DNA of 42,012 nt from an uncultured Pirellulaceae bacterium (GTDB lineage: Bacteria > Planctomycetota > Planctomycetia > Pirellulales > Pirellulaceae), in contig CALDHM010000048.1 in NCBI GenBank assembly GCA_937941455.1, positions 1 through 42,012 of the forward strand, in the 5' to 3' direction. The notes under the pieces were generated by a model that saw nothing but the letters and a program-made list of their open reading frames with translations, made no database searches and had not been told where the DNA came from. Positions within the stretch are counted from its first letter, which is position 1; every line of letters begins with the position of its first letter. Of the stretch, positions 24,183 through 32,906 are shown piece by piece. Made by a program: the position numbers and the translations under genes.

Positions 24183-25397
24183 TTGAGATCGTCGATGAAG
24201 TTCTTGCCGCTCGTGCTGTGGACGGCAGTCCTGGCCGGGCTCGTTTGGCTCGTCTGGAAGCGTACCCAACCGCCGCCGCAGCTCACCGGTGTCGTGCTCG
24301 TCGACGTCCCCTGGGAACATTTGCCTGACGTCCCCCGTTTTCGTTTGGTCAATCAGGCGGGAGAAGAGTTCGATTCGAATCGCTTGAACGGTCGCGTTTA
24401 CGCGGTGAGCTTTTTTTTCGCGAATTGCCCGACGATTTGTCGTGATTTGAATCGTCAGATTGCGTCTCTGAACGAACGGACTAAACAACTCGACTTGCAA
24501 TTCTTGACGGTGTCGGTCGATCCTGAGAATGATTCCCCGGAAGTGCTGGAGAAATACGCCCGTGACATGGGGGCAGTCGCGGGACGATGGGATTTCCTGA
24601 CCGGACCGATGCATCGCATCAAACAGTTGGGCGAACACGTTTTTCAAGTGGTGATCGACAAGGAAACGCACACCGACAACATTTTGTTGGTCGATAAATG
24701 GGGGCGTTACCGCGATCGCTTTAAGTGGGATGATCCCAACGAAATGAAGCGGTTCGTGCAGGTCGCCAGTGAGCTTGTGCGGGAAACGGCGCCACCGTTG
24801 GGGAAAACGATCGTCACTCGCAACGCACTGCCGCTGAATGCGGGCAAGAACTGGCAAGTGCTGCCGTGGTTGCGTGAATTCGTTTTAATGGATCAAGCAG
24901 GGCGAGAGTTTTATTCGCGAGATTTGACGGGGCGGGTGTGGATTGGCAGTTTCTTCTACAGCCGTTGCCCGGATGTGTGTCCCGAGCAGAATAAGTTTTT
25001 GTCCGAATTGCGTAAATCGCTCCCCCAGGACGCGATCCGGTTGGTCAGCATCACAACCGATCCAGACTTTGACACACCCGCCGTCTTGTCAGAGTACGCG
25101 CGGATGTGGGGAGTCAAGGACGATTCCTGGGTGTTTTGTACCGGCGAAGCGGCATTGATTCGGCGAATCGGTTCTGAATTTTTCGTTGCCGCCGCAAGTT
25201 CGGACCACCACAGTTCGGAACTGTTCGTCGTCGATCGTTGGGGCCGACTCCGTGGGCGGTTTCATTGGAAAAATCCTGACGAATCGGAAGCGATGCGGAA
25301 CCTGATCACTGACTTAGCGGCCGAAACGGCACCAGTTCCGTTCACAGAAATTGTCCAGCCCTCGCGGCGCGGTAATGAAGGGAAAGAAGTGGAGTAG
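24183..25397 (+). CDS. Tandem double-domain SCO1/SenC copper chaperone
   Basis: A 404-residue membrane-anchored protein with two complete Sco (thioredoxin-fold) domains, acting on the outer face of the membrane to load the CuA centre of cytochrome oxidase. An N-terminal helix (about 7-25) anchors it. Domain 1 (about 45-200): NCPTIC (Cys82, Cys86) and His163 in THTDNILLVD. Domain 2 (about 225-395): RCPDVC (Cys262, Cys266) and His342/343 in DHHSSELFVVD. Both thus keep the three Cu ligands. Usual Sco proteins have one domain of about 200 residues. The start is TTG 24183, six bases after GGGAGG (24171-24176); ATG 24195 or ATG 24177 are alternatives. It lies between ctaB and a DUF420 gene. Confidence 0.85.
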   Translation: MRSSMKFLPLVLWTAVLAGLVWLVWKRTQPPPQLTGVVLVDVPWEHLPDVPRFRLVNQAGEEFDSNRLNGRVYAVSFFFANCPTICRDLNRQIASLNERTKQLDLQFLTVSVDPENDSPEVLEKYARDMGAVAGRWDFLTGPMHRIKQLGEHVFQVVIDKETHTDNILLVDKWGRYRDRFKWDDPNEMKRFVQVASELVRETAPPLGKTIVTRNALPLNAGKNWQVLPWLREFVLMDQAGREFYSRDLTGRVWIGSFFYSRCPDVCPEQNKFLSELRKSLPQDAIRLVSITTDPDFDTPAVLSEYARMWGVKDDSWVFCTGEAALIRRIGSEFFVAAASSDHHSSELFVVDRWGRLRGRFHWKNPDESEAMRNLITDLAAETAPVPFTEIVQPSRRGNEGKEVE

Positions 25398-25402
25398 CGA
25401 CC

Positions 25403-25837
25403 ATGGAGCTGACTCAGATTTTGCCGCATATCAATGCCGGGCTGAATTTGCTTGCCACGATTTTGCTGGTGACAGGATACGTCATGATCAAGCGGAAACG
25501 AGAGGACGTGCATCGGCGGATCATGCTGTCGTGCTTTGCCGTCTCGTGTCTATTTCTGGTCAGCTACCTCACCAATTATGCGCTGCAAGGCGGGAATACA
25601 GAATTCCCTAGCGAAAAGTACCCCACTGCCGCGATGGTCTATTTTCCGTTTTTGATCGCCCACATCGCTTTGGCGGCAGTCGTCCCGGTTTTGGCTCTGG
25701 TGACGATCGTGTTGGGTTTGAAGAACCGCCGCGAAACACACCGCCGCTGGGCCCGCTGGACCTTTCCGATTTGGCTGTATGTTTCGGTATCTGGCGTCAT
25801 TGTCTACTTGATGATTCGCTGGATTTTCCTGCCGTAA
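25403..25837 (+). CDS. DUF420 membrane protein, heme-copper oxidase assembly
   Basis: 144 residues, four TM helices: INAGLNLLATILLVTGYVMI, IMLSCFAVSCLFLVSYLTNY, MVYFPFLIAHIALAAVVPVL and the last near WTFPIWLYVSVSGVIVYLMI. Histidines at HINAG, HRRIML, AHIALA and THRRWAR are spaced as in DUF420 proteins, some of which (CtaM of Gram-positive bacteria) are needed for aa3/bo oxidase activity. It starts 5 bp after the Sco stop codon, so it is translated from the same mRNA. The exact role (heme or copper handling) is unknown. No separate terminator was recognised in the 117 bp that follow. Confidence 0.85.
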   Translation: MELTQILPHINAGLNLLATILLVTGYVMIKRKREDVHRRIMLSCFAVSCLFLVSYLTNYALQGGNTEFPSEKYPTAAMVYFPFLIAHIALAAVVPVLALVTIVLGLKNRRETHRRWARWTFPIWLYVSVSGVIVYLMIRWIFLP

Positions 25838-25954
25838 TTGAATTCGGATCAAGTTGCTAGCTGAGGACGGTTCGTCTTCTGTCACGCTGGTGGATTTTAT
25901 AGACTTGGGTCACCCGTGTCACTTTTCGTCCGTTGTTCGTAAGCGTCCGCGACT

Positions 25955-27040
25955 TTGTCATCCATTCGCAGCGACTCAGTGTGTGCTCGATCTGGCCCGC
26001 CGCCGGTTGACCAACGGCTACCCAGTTATTGGGCAACGCGGCATTTGTCCGAAAACGGCTGCGCGGCAATTTCACTGGCTGATCGCACTCGGGCCTTGCA
26101 GTCGTGGGGCAATTTTTCGTTAGCTTACTCCGTCGCCTATCAGCCCAAACTCGAGTATTTCGGAGATGCCAACGGTTTTTTAGCCTACGGGCGACGCGGC
26201 GGCTACACCTTTGTGCTTGGTGATCCGCTGTGCTCGGAGGAGGATAAAGCCGATTTGCTGAGGCGATTCTTGGCCAAGTTTTGGTCGCCGTCGTTTGTGC
26301 AAATCAGTGAATCCACCGCGCGTTGTTTGGGTGCGCAAGGTTTCAAAATCAATGAGATTGGAATTGATACATGGTTGGAGTTGTCCGGCTACTCATTCGC
26401 AGGCAAGGACAAGGAGTGGCTACGCTATGCCGATAACTGGATTACGAAACGCGGTTATCGGATCGAGGAGGGAACCATCGCGGATCGCGAAGCCGAGGTC
26501 CTCAATGTTTCAGAACGCTGGCGCAGGACGCGGACGATTAGCCGCAAAGAAGTTCGCTTTTTGAACCGGCCGATTCCGATGACCGACGAGCCGGACGTGC
26601 GGCGATTTTTTTGTGTTTCGCCCGCAGGTCGACTTGAGGCGTTCGTCTTCTTCGATCCGCTGTACGAGGACGGGCGGCTGACCGGTTACGTGACATGCAT
26701 CAAGCGGCGAATCCCCGAGAGCTCGACTTACGCCGAGGCCGCGATCATGAAACGAGCCATCGAGACGTTTCAGCGGGAGAACGTCTCTCGGCTATGGCTG
26801 GGGCTGTCGCCGTTGGCAAACATCGAGGATCGAATATTTCGGCCCAGTCGCGGACTGCACTGGGTGGGTCGCTACCTGCATCGTGCGGCGTGGTTTAATA
26901 GGTTGTGCTACAATTTTCAGGGCCATACGCATTACAAGAAACGTTTCCGGGGAAACGAAGTTAAAATGTATTACGCTTCGCGCAGCCCGAATAACACCTT
27001 GCGAATTCTGACCCTTTGTAGCCTGTGCGGAGCGTTTTGA
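25955..27040 (+). CDS. DUF2156 / MprF C-terminal-like (GNAT-fold) acyltransferase
   Basis: Up to 361 residues. The soluble part resembles the DUF2156 domain, the catalytic half of lysyl-phosphatidylglycerol synthase: an early SLAYSVAYQPKLEYFGDANG block, FVLGDPLCSEEDKADLL, FVQISESTARCLGAQGFK, FVFFDPLYEDGRLTGYVTCI, and the terminal LSPLANIEDRI and YKKRFRG motifs. There is no MprF flippase domain in the same protein, so the substrate may be a lipid or amino-acyl-tRNA, or it may be a stand-alone acyltransferase linked to polysaccharide export; a flippase gene follows 80 bp downstream. The N-terminus is uncertain: the frame is open from TTG 25955, but conserved sequence starts only about 45 codons later, and TTG 26045 is an alternative. 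Confidence 0.75.
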   Translation: MSSIRSDSVCARSGPPPVDQRLPSYWATRHLSENGCAAISLADRTRALQSWGNFSLAYSVAYQPKLEYFGDANGFLAYGRRGGYTFVLGDPLCSEEDKADLLRRFLAKFWSPSFVQISESTARCLGAQGFKINEIGIDTWLELSGYSFAGKDKEWLRYADNWITKRGYRIEEGTIADREAEVLNVSERWRRTRTISRKEVRFLNRPIPMTDEPDVRRFFCVSPAGRLEAFVFFDPLYEDGRLTGYVTCIKRRIPESSTYAEAAIMKRAIETFQRENVSRLWLGLSPLANIEDRIFRPSRGLHWVGRYLHRAAWFNRLCYNFQGHTHYKKRFRGNEVKMYYASRSPNNTLRILTLCSLCGAF

Positions 27041-27120
27041 GCCCCTGCCGCTGGAACGGCGTTGCGCAGGCTGCTCGAGAAGTGTGGGGTCCGGCTAGAC
27101 GTCAACGCGAGTTTGGGTTC

Positions 27121-28389
27121 ATGCAGCTGAATTCGAAGAATGCTCTCGTCTTGATTCTCGGCGACCAAGCTCTCATCAGCGGCATGCGATTATTGACTCA
27201 AGTGGTCGTTGCACGCTACGCTGCCCATAGCGAGCAGGGGATCGGATTTTACGTCGCGGTGTTCGGCTTCGTGATTTTGGCTGTGATGTTGGCCGAGTCT
27301 TTCATCACTATCCCCGTCAATGTTTTTTTGCCTCATCAATCGGACGATCAACGCGCGGCTTTTGTGGGTGATTCCTTTCGCGCCCTGATGCGATTGATCG
27401 GTGTGATGGGTGCCGTGTGTTGTCTTGCGACTCTGGCTGGTTGGCTGTGGCAGTGGCAGTTCCTGATGTGGGTCGCTGGGGTGCTGGCGTGGTATTTGCC
27501 CTTGCATCTGGCTCGCGAATATGGGCGTCGCATGCTCTTGGCGACCGATCGGCATCAGACGTTATTCTTCTACGACCTGATCACCTGTTTTTTGATGCTT
27601 GTGGGTTTGGGACTCAGCGTCTCGGGCGGATCAGTGGGAGCCGTGTGGGCGTATTTGCTTTTCAGTATAGCCAACGCCACCTTCGTTTGGTTGTGGTGGC
27701 GAAGTTTCAAAGAGGAGGTGATTTGGAACGAAGAATTCGGGTCGAACTTCGACAAGATAGCCTTCGAACACGGTAAATGGGTGGCGGCGGAGGGTTTGTT
27801 CAGTGTCGTTCTTGTTTACTTCTCGCATTGGCAAATCACGGCTCTCCTCGGCGAAGAGGCGGCCGACCGTTACGGGAGCTGCCTCACTTTGGTGTTCATC
27901 GCCAATCCTTTTTTGTTGGGCGTGGTCAGTTATTTCGGCCCGCGGGCCTCGAAAATTTTCGCCGAGGCGGGTGTTGCCGGAATTCGATCGGAAAGTTATC
28001 GTCTGGCGGGACTCGTGAGCGGTGTTTTGCTGGCAGCGACGCTAGTGATTTGGGCCGGCGGCGATTGGTTGATGACTGCCGTTTTCGGTAGCCGTTTTGC
28101 GGGATTGGGTTCGACGGTTGCCATACTGAGCTTGGGTATGCTGGTTTTGGGGAGTGGGTTTGTATTCGCAACCGGCTTGCAAGCGATCCAAGCCCCGCAG
28201 TTCAATTTCTTCGCTTCGATGTTGTCCGGAGTCGCGGTGGTTTCCCTCAGTTTTTGGCTGCTGCGCGGGGATATCAGTCAGGCGGCTTGGGCGTTCTTGA
28301 TTTCGGCCGCAATTGGTACCCTGGTACGCGTGGCCAGCTTTCACGCGAAATTGGCTGGACTTGCTGGCGGCACGGGGATGTCCGCTTGA
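27121..28389 (+). CDS. Polytopic flippase of the MOP/Wzx-like superfamily
   Basis: 422 residues with about 12 TM helices. It begins MQLNSKNALVLILGDQALIS followed by GMRLLTQVVVARYAA, the usual first helix of Wzx/MOP exporters, and continues with MWVAGVLAWYLPLHLAREYG and FANPFLLGVVSYFGPRAS-like segments (actual: FIANPFLLGVVSYFGPRASK). These proteins flip lipid-linked oligosaccharides or related lipids across the inner membrane. The substrate is not known. ATG 27121 is preferred over earlier in-frame starts (open to 27025) because the upstream residues are not membrane-like. The pairing with the DUF2156 gene recalls the two halves of MprF split in separate genes, but this is an analogy and not proof. 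Confidence 0.75.
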   Translation: MQLNSKNALVLILGDQALISGMRLLTQVVVARYAAHSEQGIGFYVAVFGFVILAVMLAESFITIPVNVFLPHQSDDQRAAFVGDSFRALMRLIGVMGAVCCLATLAGWLWQWQFLMWVAGVLAWYLPLHLAREYGRRMLLATDRHQTLFFYDLITCFLMLVGLGLSVSGGSVGAVWAYLLFSIANATFVWLWWRSFKEEVIWNEEFGSNFDKIAFEHGKWVAAEGLFSVVLVYFSHWQITALLGEEAADRYGSCLTLVFIANPFLLGVVSYFGPRASKIFAEAGVAGIRSESYRLAGLVSGVLLAATLVIWAGGDWLMTAVFGSRFAGLGSTVAILSLGMLVLGSGFVFATGLQAIQAPQFNFFASMLSGVAVVSLSFWLLRGDISQAAWAFLISAAIGTLVRVASFHAKLAGLAGGTGMSA

Positions 28390-28626
28390 CGGTTTGCCCC
28401 CTAGACACCTGCGCTGCGACGGATTGCCACAAACGAAGCTGCCGACCTAGAAAAGAATGCCGTCGCTGCTTTTTCGAACAATGTCTTTCAGGAACCGCCC
28501 CCTTCCACTTGTCCGCAGTTTGCCGCCGAAAAAAAACGTGGTTTAAGGCTGGAGTGCTGATTCGGCGAAGCCGGGATTCTGGGGTGTCGCCGTTTGGAAA
28601 GTTGGTGTTAACGGCATTTTAAGCCC
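28390..28626. other. Non-coding interval upstream of the rpmJ promoter
   Basis: Separates the flippase gene from the ribosomal cluster. No gene, repeat or terminator with T-run recognised. Confidence 0.3.
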
Positions 28627-28656
28627 TTGTGAAACCTACCCAGAATCCGCTATACT
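28627..28656 (+). promoter_or_regulatory. Candidate promoter of the rpmJ-rplQ cluster
   Basis: TTGTGA (28627-28632), 18-bp spacer, TATACT (28651-28656), 39 bp before the rpmJ start. AAGG (28683-28686) is the ribosome binding site. The -10 box is near consensus. Confidence 0.55.
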
Positions 28657-28695
28657 CTTCGGTTTAGGTCAGTCGAGAGTTTAAGGCCATCTACG

Positions 28696-28809
28696 ATGAA
28701 AGTCCGCGCTAGCGTCAAGAAAGTCTGCGATAACTGCAAAGTTGTTCGGCGAAAGGGAAAAGTGTACGTCATCTGTACCAATCCGCGCCATAAGCAGCGT
28801 CAAGGCTAG
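28696..28809 (+). CDS. rpmJ: Ribosomal protein bL36
   Basis: A 37-residue protein, [19 protein letters not shown] then [15 protein letters not shown]. The zinc-binding set Cys-x2-Cys (CDNC), the later Cys in VICTNP and the His in PRHKQRQ are all present, so this is the zinc-containing form. Normal length for bL36. It is the first gene of the cluster with uS13, uS11, RNA polymerase alpha and bL17, in the order seen at the end of many bacterial alpha operons. The start ATG has AAGG nine bases upstream. Confidence 0.97.
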   Translation: MKVRASVKKVCDNCKVVRRKGKVYVICTNPRHKQRQG

Positions 28810-28944
28810 TACGCCTGTGATCGCCCTCTCCCGGCGGTGCCGGGACTAGGCGGAGTATGCGTTCTTGGGTTGGCAACGCCAAAGATCAAAGATCATCGCG
28901 CAACCCTGCGACCAGCCGTTGGGAAACTAAGTTGGAGTTTTTAT

Positions 28945-29328
28945 ATGCCACGTCTACTGGGTGTTGACATTCCGAGCGACAAGAAAACGGTCGTTTCACT
29001 GACCTATTTGTTTGGGGTCGGACCAGCGATCGCTCGTGAACTTTGCCATAAAACCGGCGTCGATGAAAATAGTCGCGCTCGGGAGTTGACTGACGAGGAA
29101 CTGAGTCGCTTGGCGACGATCCTGGAACGCGATTATGTCGTTGAAGGCCCGCTTCGTCGGCAAGTCGCGCAGAACATTTCCCGGCTTCGTGAAATCAAAT
29201 GCTACCGCGGGATTCGACATCGCCTGGGCCTGCCTGTGCGTGGCCAGCGAACCCGGACGAATGCTCGTACCCGCAAAGGTCCTAAGAAGACTGTGGCAGG
29301 CAAGAAGGGGGTTAAAGACCTCAAGTAG
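28945..29328 (+). CDS. rpsM: Ribosomal protein uS13
   Basis: 127 residues, standard length. It starts [20 protein letters not shown] and ends with the basic [19 protein letters not shown] tail that contacts the P-site tRNA and 16S helix 41/42. The [15 protein letters not shown] signature of S13 is intact. The start is ATG 28945 with GGAG in front; the frame is open further upstream but without homology. It is located 135 bp after rpmJ and 92 bp before rpsK, rather loose spacing for a ribosomal operon. Confidence 0.97.
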   Translation: MPRLLGVDIPSDKKTVVSLTYLFGVGPAIARELCHKTGVDENSRARELTDEELSRLATILERDYVVEGPLRRQVAQNISRLREIKCYRGIRHRLGLPVRGQRTRTNARTRKGPKKTVAGKKGVKDLK

Positions 29329-29420
29329 TTTGGCTCCCAACGCCAGCACATGTTGGCTTGACCCAACTCTGTTAATTGAACCTCAATCGCATCCCAATAC
29401 ATTTTTTGTAGAGCTTAACG

Positions 29421-29804
29421 ATGACCAAACCTGCACCCAAGCGAAAGGTGCGCCGCAACGTTACCTACGGTGTGGCACACATCAACGCGACCTTCAACAA
29501 CATTATGGTGACGATCACCGACGCCAAGGGAGAAACTCTCTGCTGGGCATCGGCGGGAACGTGTGGCTTCAAGGGCAGCCGCAAGAGCACCCCGTTCGCG
29601 GGCCAAATGGCAGCGACTCAGGCTGCCGAAAAGGCGGTGAAATTCGGCATGAAGGAAATCGATGTGCTGGTGCGTGGTCCCGGCAGTGGTCGCGAAAGTG
29701 CGATCACGGCTCTGCAGGCCGCTGGCTTGAATGTGAAGTCGATCGAGGATTGCACCCCGATTCCCCATAACGGGTGCCGTCCGCCGAAGAAGCGGCGCGT
29801 CTAG
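29421..29804 (+). CDS. rpsK: Ribosomal protein uS11
   Basis: 127 residues: [20 protein letters not shown], then [39 protein letters not shown] and the terminal [20 protein letters not shown]. This is the canonical S11, which forms part of the 30S platform near the mRNA exit. The conserved [13 protein letters not shown] end is intact. The gene that normally follows, rpsD, is absent: the next gene is rpoA after 111 bp. Confidence 0.97.
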   Translation: MTKPAPKRKVRRNVTYGVAHINATFNNIMVTITDAKGETLCWASAGTCGFKGSRKSTPFAGQMAATQAAEKAVKFGMKEIDVLVRGPGSGRESAITALQAAGLNVKSIEDCTPIPHNGCRPPKKRRV

Positions 29805-29915
29805 CGGATCATTGCGATTGGCAGGGCAAACGCCTGTCCCCTTCCTTTTTTCTGGCGGCGTTCGCTCAACGAGTTTTTTTGACAAATCACGAACATTAAC
29901 AATTGGAGAAATTCG

Positions 29916-30911
29916 ATGCACGTTCGATGGCGTGGATTAGAACTTCCGAGCAGTGTGACCTGCGAGCGTTCCAGCCTCACGAATACCTATGGAAAATTCG
30001 TTGCCGAACCGTTCGAGCGAGGTTTCGGGGCCACGATCGGCAATAGCCTTCGTAGAGTGCTGTTGTCGAGTTTGGAGGGGAGCGCTGTCACTGAAATCAA
30101 AATCCGCGGCGCGAATCATGAATTCACGACGATCCCCGGCGTCAAGGAAGATGTCACGGATATCGTGCTCAACGTCAAATCTTTGGTTGTCAAGAACAAC
30201 AGCGAACAAATGAAGGTGATCACGGTCGAGAAAAATACGGCCGGCCCGGTGACCGGACGCGACATCCAAACAGGTGGTGAAGTCGTCGTCATCAATCCTG
30301 ATCATGTGTTGGCGACGCTCACGGTTGACACTCCGTTCATGATGGAAATGGTCGTGCAAAACGGGCGCGGTTACGTTCCCGTTGCGGAAATGAAAAGTCA
30401 ACGCGATCAGGAAATCGGAATTATCTTGGTCGACGCGGTCTACAGCCCGGTGACGCGCGTCCGCTACGAAGTCGAAGAGACCCGCGTCGGTCAGAAGACT
30501 AATTATGACAAGCTGACGATGGAAATTTGGACCGATGGATCGGTAAGCCCTGAAATGGCCTTGGTCGAAGCTTCCAAAATCCTTCGCAAGCACCTCAATC
30601 CGTTCGTTCAATACACCGAGCTGGGGCCCCAAGTCCACTCCCAGCCACGATCGCTCGGCGGCGGTGCCGACGCGGCGCTAGAATCCAAGCTCAATATGTC
30701 GATTCGCGAATTGCGGTTCGGCGTGCGAGCCAACAACTGCTTGGAGCATGCGGGAATCACTACCGTTCGAGATCTGGTGCAGTACACCGAAGACCAATTG
30801 CTGGAGCTCAGGAATTTCGGTGAAACTACCATGATTGAGGTCCGCGAAAAGCTGGCCGAAATGAATTTGCACTTGGGTATGAAAGTGCCACGCTCGTCCT
30901 TCGTCGGTTAA
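29916..30911 (+). CDS. rpoA: DNA-directed RNA polymerase subunit alpha
   Basis: 331 residues, standard length. The N-terminal assembly domain carries [20 protein letters not shown] and the [14 protein letters not shown] motif; the C-terminal domain (about 250-331) contains [17 protein letters not shown] and [20 protein letters not shown], the UP-element and activator-binding surface with the conserved Arg/Asn pair. The dimerising alpha subunit nucleates core enzyme assembly. The start ATG 29916 has TTGGAG eight bases upstream. Followed after 43 bp by rplQ, as in most bacteria. Confidence 0.98.
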   Translation: MHVRWRGLELPSSVTCERSSLTNTYGKFVAEPFERGFGATIGNSLRRVLLSSLEGSAVTEIKIRGANHEFTTIPGVKEDVTDIVLNVKSLVVKNNSEQMKVITVEKNTAGPVTGRDIQTGGEVVVINPDHVLATLTVDTPFMMEMVVQNGRGYVPVAEMKSQRDQEIGIILVDAVYSPVTRVRYEVEETRVGQKTNYDKLTMEIWTDGSVSPEMALVEASKILRKHLNPFVQYTELGPQVHSQPRSLGGGADAALESKLNMSIRELRFGVRANNCLEHAGITTVRDLVQYTEDQLLELRNFGETTMIEVREKLAEMNLHLGMKVPRSSFVG

Positions 30912-30954
30912 TCAAAACAAAAGAAAAAAGTAAACATTAGGATCGGCTGTTCTC

Positions 30955-31557
30955 ATGAGACACAAACGATTAGGTAAACGGCTGGGACGCAGTTCCAGTC
31001 ATCGCAAAGCCTTGTTCGCCAACATGGCCTGCGCACTGTTTTTAACGGAACGTAATCCCGAAGATTTCGAGGGCTTGTACCAATCCGACGGTGTTACTCC
31101 GGTCAAGCCACCCAAATTCAAAGGCCGAATCATCACGACGCATGCCAAGGCGAAGGAATTGCGGCCCATCGTCGAGCGCTGCATTACCATCGCGAAGAAA
31201 GCCCTTCCGCACGAACAGGCTGCCCGGCAATTTGCAACCGATGCCCCTCGGAATTCCGAAGCTTGGAAGCGATGGCGAGAAAGCGAAAATTGGAAAAAGT
31301 GGGTTGCGGCCCGTGCCCCGGCAGTTGCTCTCCGCCGTCGTGCCTTCGCAATCCTTCGCCAAAAAGAAGCCGTGCGTTTGCTGTTCGATGAAATCGCCCC
31401 GCGCATGGCCGATCGCAATGGCGGCTACACGCGGATTCTCAAACTGGCGACTCCCCGTTTGGGCGACGCAGGAAACCGCGCGATTCTGGAATTGGTGGGA
31501 CGCTTCGATCGCTCGCAGAAGTCGAGCCAGAAACCGCAATTCGAATCGGAAGAATAG
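30955..31557 (+). CDS. rplQ: Ribosomal protein bL17 with two insertions
   Basis: The bL17 core is clear: MRHKRLGKRLGRSSSHRKAL at the start, THAKAKELRPIVERCITIAK in the middle, and ALRRRAFAILRQKEAVRLLF then DRNGGYTRILKLATPRLGDA at the end. At 200 residues it is far longer than E. coli L17 (127). Two blocks have no counterpart there: about residues 31-57 (TERNPEDFEGLYQSDGVTPV region) between the first helix and the AKELR helix, and about 82-122 (LPHEQAARQFATDAPRNSEA then WKRWRESENWKKW) between the AKELR helix and the RRRAFA helix, plus a short acidic tail. The insertions lie at loops, so the fold can accommodate them. Last gene of the cluster. Confidence 0.95.
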   Translation: MRHKRLGKRLGRSSSHRKALFANMACALFLTERNPEDFEGLYQSDGVTPVKPPKFKGRIITTHAKAKELRPIVERCITIAKKALPHEQAARQFATDAPRNSEAWKRWRESENWKKWVAARAPAVALRRRAFAILRQKEAVRLLFDEIAPRMADRNGGYTRILKLATPRLGDAGNRAILELVGRFDRSQKSSQKPQFESEE

Positions 31558-31989
31558 AAAGAAGTTAGTTCTGAGCTTCGCCTAAAATCCGTGCTCTCCG
31601 AGCACAAGTTCTCTTAAAGTCCGAATCAAATGCCAGTGTAGTGTTGATCGGGAGCATCAACTCCGCGGGAGCATCAATTTAGAAAACGCTGCACGGCTAA
31701 ATTTTTCGAATGTTCGACTTTTCTCGCATCGGCCTCCCCGAAAGTGGACGGCGAGCTATCTGACCGGGCTGTGCCGAAACACATGCAGCTGCAGGGCTCC
31801 GGTGGGCGCGTCTTGCCAAAACCAGACGCCTACGCGTTCCCTCTCTTCGTTTCCGGATGCGGCATCTTCCCAAGGCTAATTTGTGCTCCCCTCGGGAAAA
31901 GCGTTAGCAGGACTCGGGCAGGAATTTGTGGATTCGCTTGATCGGCCAGGGCTTCAATTTTCGATTCAGTGCAATATCGGCCGGTTCGA
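31558..31989. other. Convergent intergenic region after rplQ, with hairpin and 11-bp direct repeat
   Basis: GTGCTC-TCC-GAGCAC (31591-31605) is a perfect 6-bp hairpin 34 bp after the rplQ stop; it has no T-run, so termination is uncertain. GGGAGCATCAA is repeated at 31650-31660 and 31668-31678 (18-bp period). No gene recognised. The ends of the rplQ operon and of the minus-strand ExbBD locus meet here. Confidence 0.4.
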
Positions 31990-32904
31990 CTATTTCTGCG
32001 ACCGCGTTGTTGCTTGGGGGGCGATCCAAACACCGTCGCGGAAAATTGTTTGACGCGGGTCGATGCCGCTTTTCTCTATGAATTCAGCAAGGCTGGGAGG
32101 CCAAGCAACCCGACGCGACCCGCTGGCGTACCAATTGGACGAATCGCGCGTAACGGTCATAGGCGTGACGACGTCAGTTAATCGTTCGCTCAATTGGAGC
32201 AATTTCAACAGACTCCGTTCGGAAAGTTCCTGGCGCTGGACGATTCCCTCTAATTCAGTCCAACAGATGATCGACGACCAATGCTCCAGAGTCGCTTGCA
32301 GGCGAGTGTTGGTCATCAATTCGTTGGCATCCTTCCAGGCTTCCGAGCGGATGGCTCGAATAAGTTTTTGCAGGTCCGTGATGTCCGTTCGAGTGGCAAG
32401 GAATGGCTCGTCGGCAGGCTGTTCCCGAGTCGATCCGCCGCGCATTGTGAGCCAGGGGGCCAGGGATGTATGCTCGCTTGGTTCTAAGGCAGACCTCAAT
32501 GCTAACTCCGCGCTTTGCTGAACTGCGTCGTCGCCAAGAAACAAGCAGATGAAATACAACCGCTTCATCAGTTGGTTGGCTACTTGATCTTGCGGAAAGC
32601 GGGCGAGCTCGTCAGCCAATTCGAGATAAGCGTACGGGGTGTGGGGTTCCAACCTGCTCAACCGCTCGATGTCGATCGTCCGCAATCGATCGTCGATGTC
32701 GCTCCACGGAATCAGCTCGGACGTTTGTCCTGGGGTCTCGAGACGATCGGCCAGTAGCAATCCTGCGGATGTCTCCGAAACAATCGCGCCGAATCGTTGC
32801 TCGCCCGACTTCAACCACACGACGTCAGCGAATCCGATTGCATGGCGATTTGCGAGGAGGCTGAAACATAAAAATGCTGCCAAAAGCGAGAAGACATGTT
32901 TCAT
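31990..32904 (-). CDS. Secreted protein of unknown function, last gene of the ExbBD locus
   Basis: 304 residues from ATG 32904 (GTG 32913 is possible and would overlap the upstream stop codon). A signal peptide (MKHVFSLLAAFLCFSLLANR, cut near GFA-D) directs export. The mature N-terminus, DVVWLKSGEQRFGAIVSETS then LLLADRLETPG and LIPWSDID, looks like a small beta-barrel of the kind in which a WLKSG-type strand opens and a W-S-D strand closes. The rest is helical. A similar layout opens the first gene of the same locus (40086-41249). The start codon lies two bases after the stop of the 909-residue gene, indicating translational coupling. Function unknown. Confidence 0.8.
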   Translation of the reverse strand: MKHVFSLLAAFLCFSLLANRHAIGFADVVWLKSGEQRFGAIVSETSAGLLLADRLETPGQTSELIPWSDIDDRLRTIDIERLSRLEPHTPYAYLELADELARFPQDQVANQLMKRLYFICLFLGDDAVQQSAELALRSALEPSEHTSLAPWLTMRGGSTREQPADEPFLATRTDITDLQKLIRAIRSEAWKDANELMTNTRLQATLEHWSSIICWTELEGIVQRQELSERSLLKLLQLSERLTDVVTPMTVTRDSSNWYASGSRRVAWPPSLAEFIEKSGIDPRQTIFRDGVWIAPQATTRSQK

Positions 32905-32906
32905 CC

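Noticed and set aside
29879-29907. TTGACA before rpoA as promoter
   Set aside because: The -35 box is perfect, but no acceptable -10 box is found at 16-18 bp; rpoA is probably read from upstream.
31650-31678. Possible start of a CRISPR array
   Set aside because: Only two 11-bp copies with 7-bp spacing; far too short for repeats and spacers.
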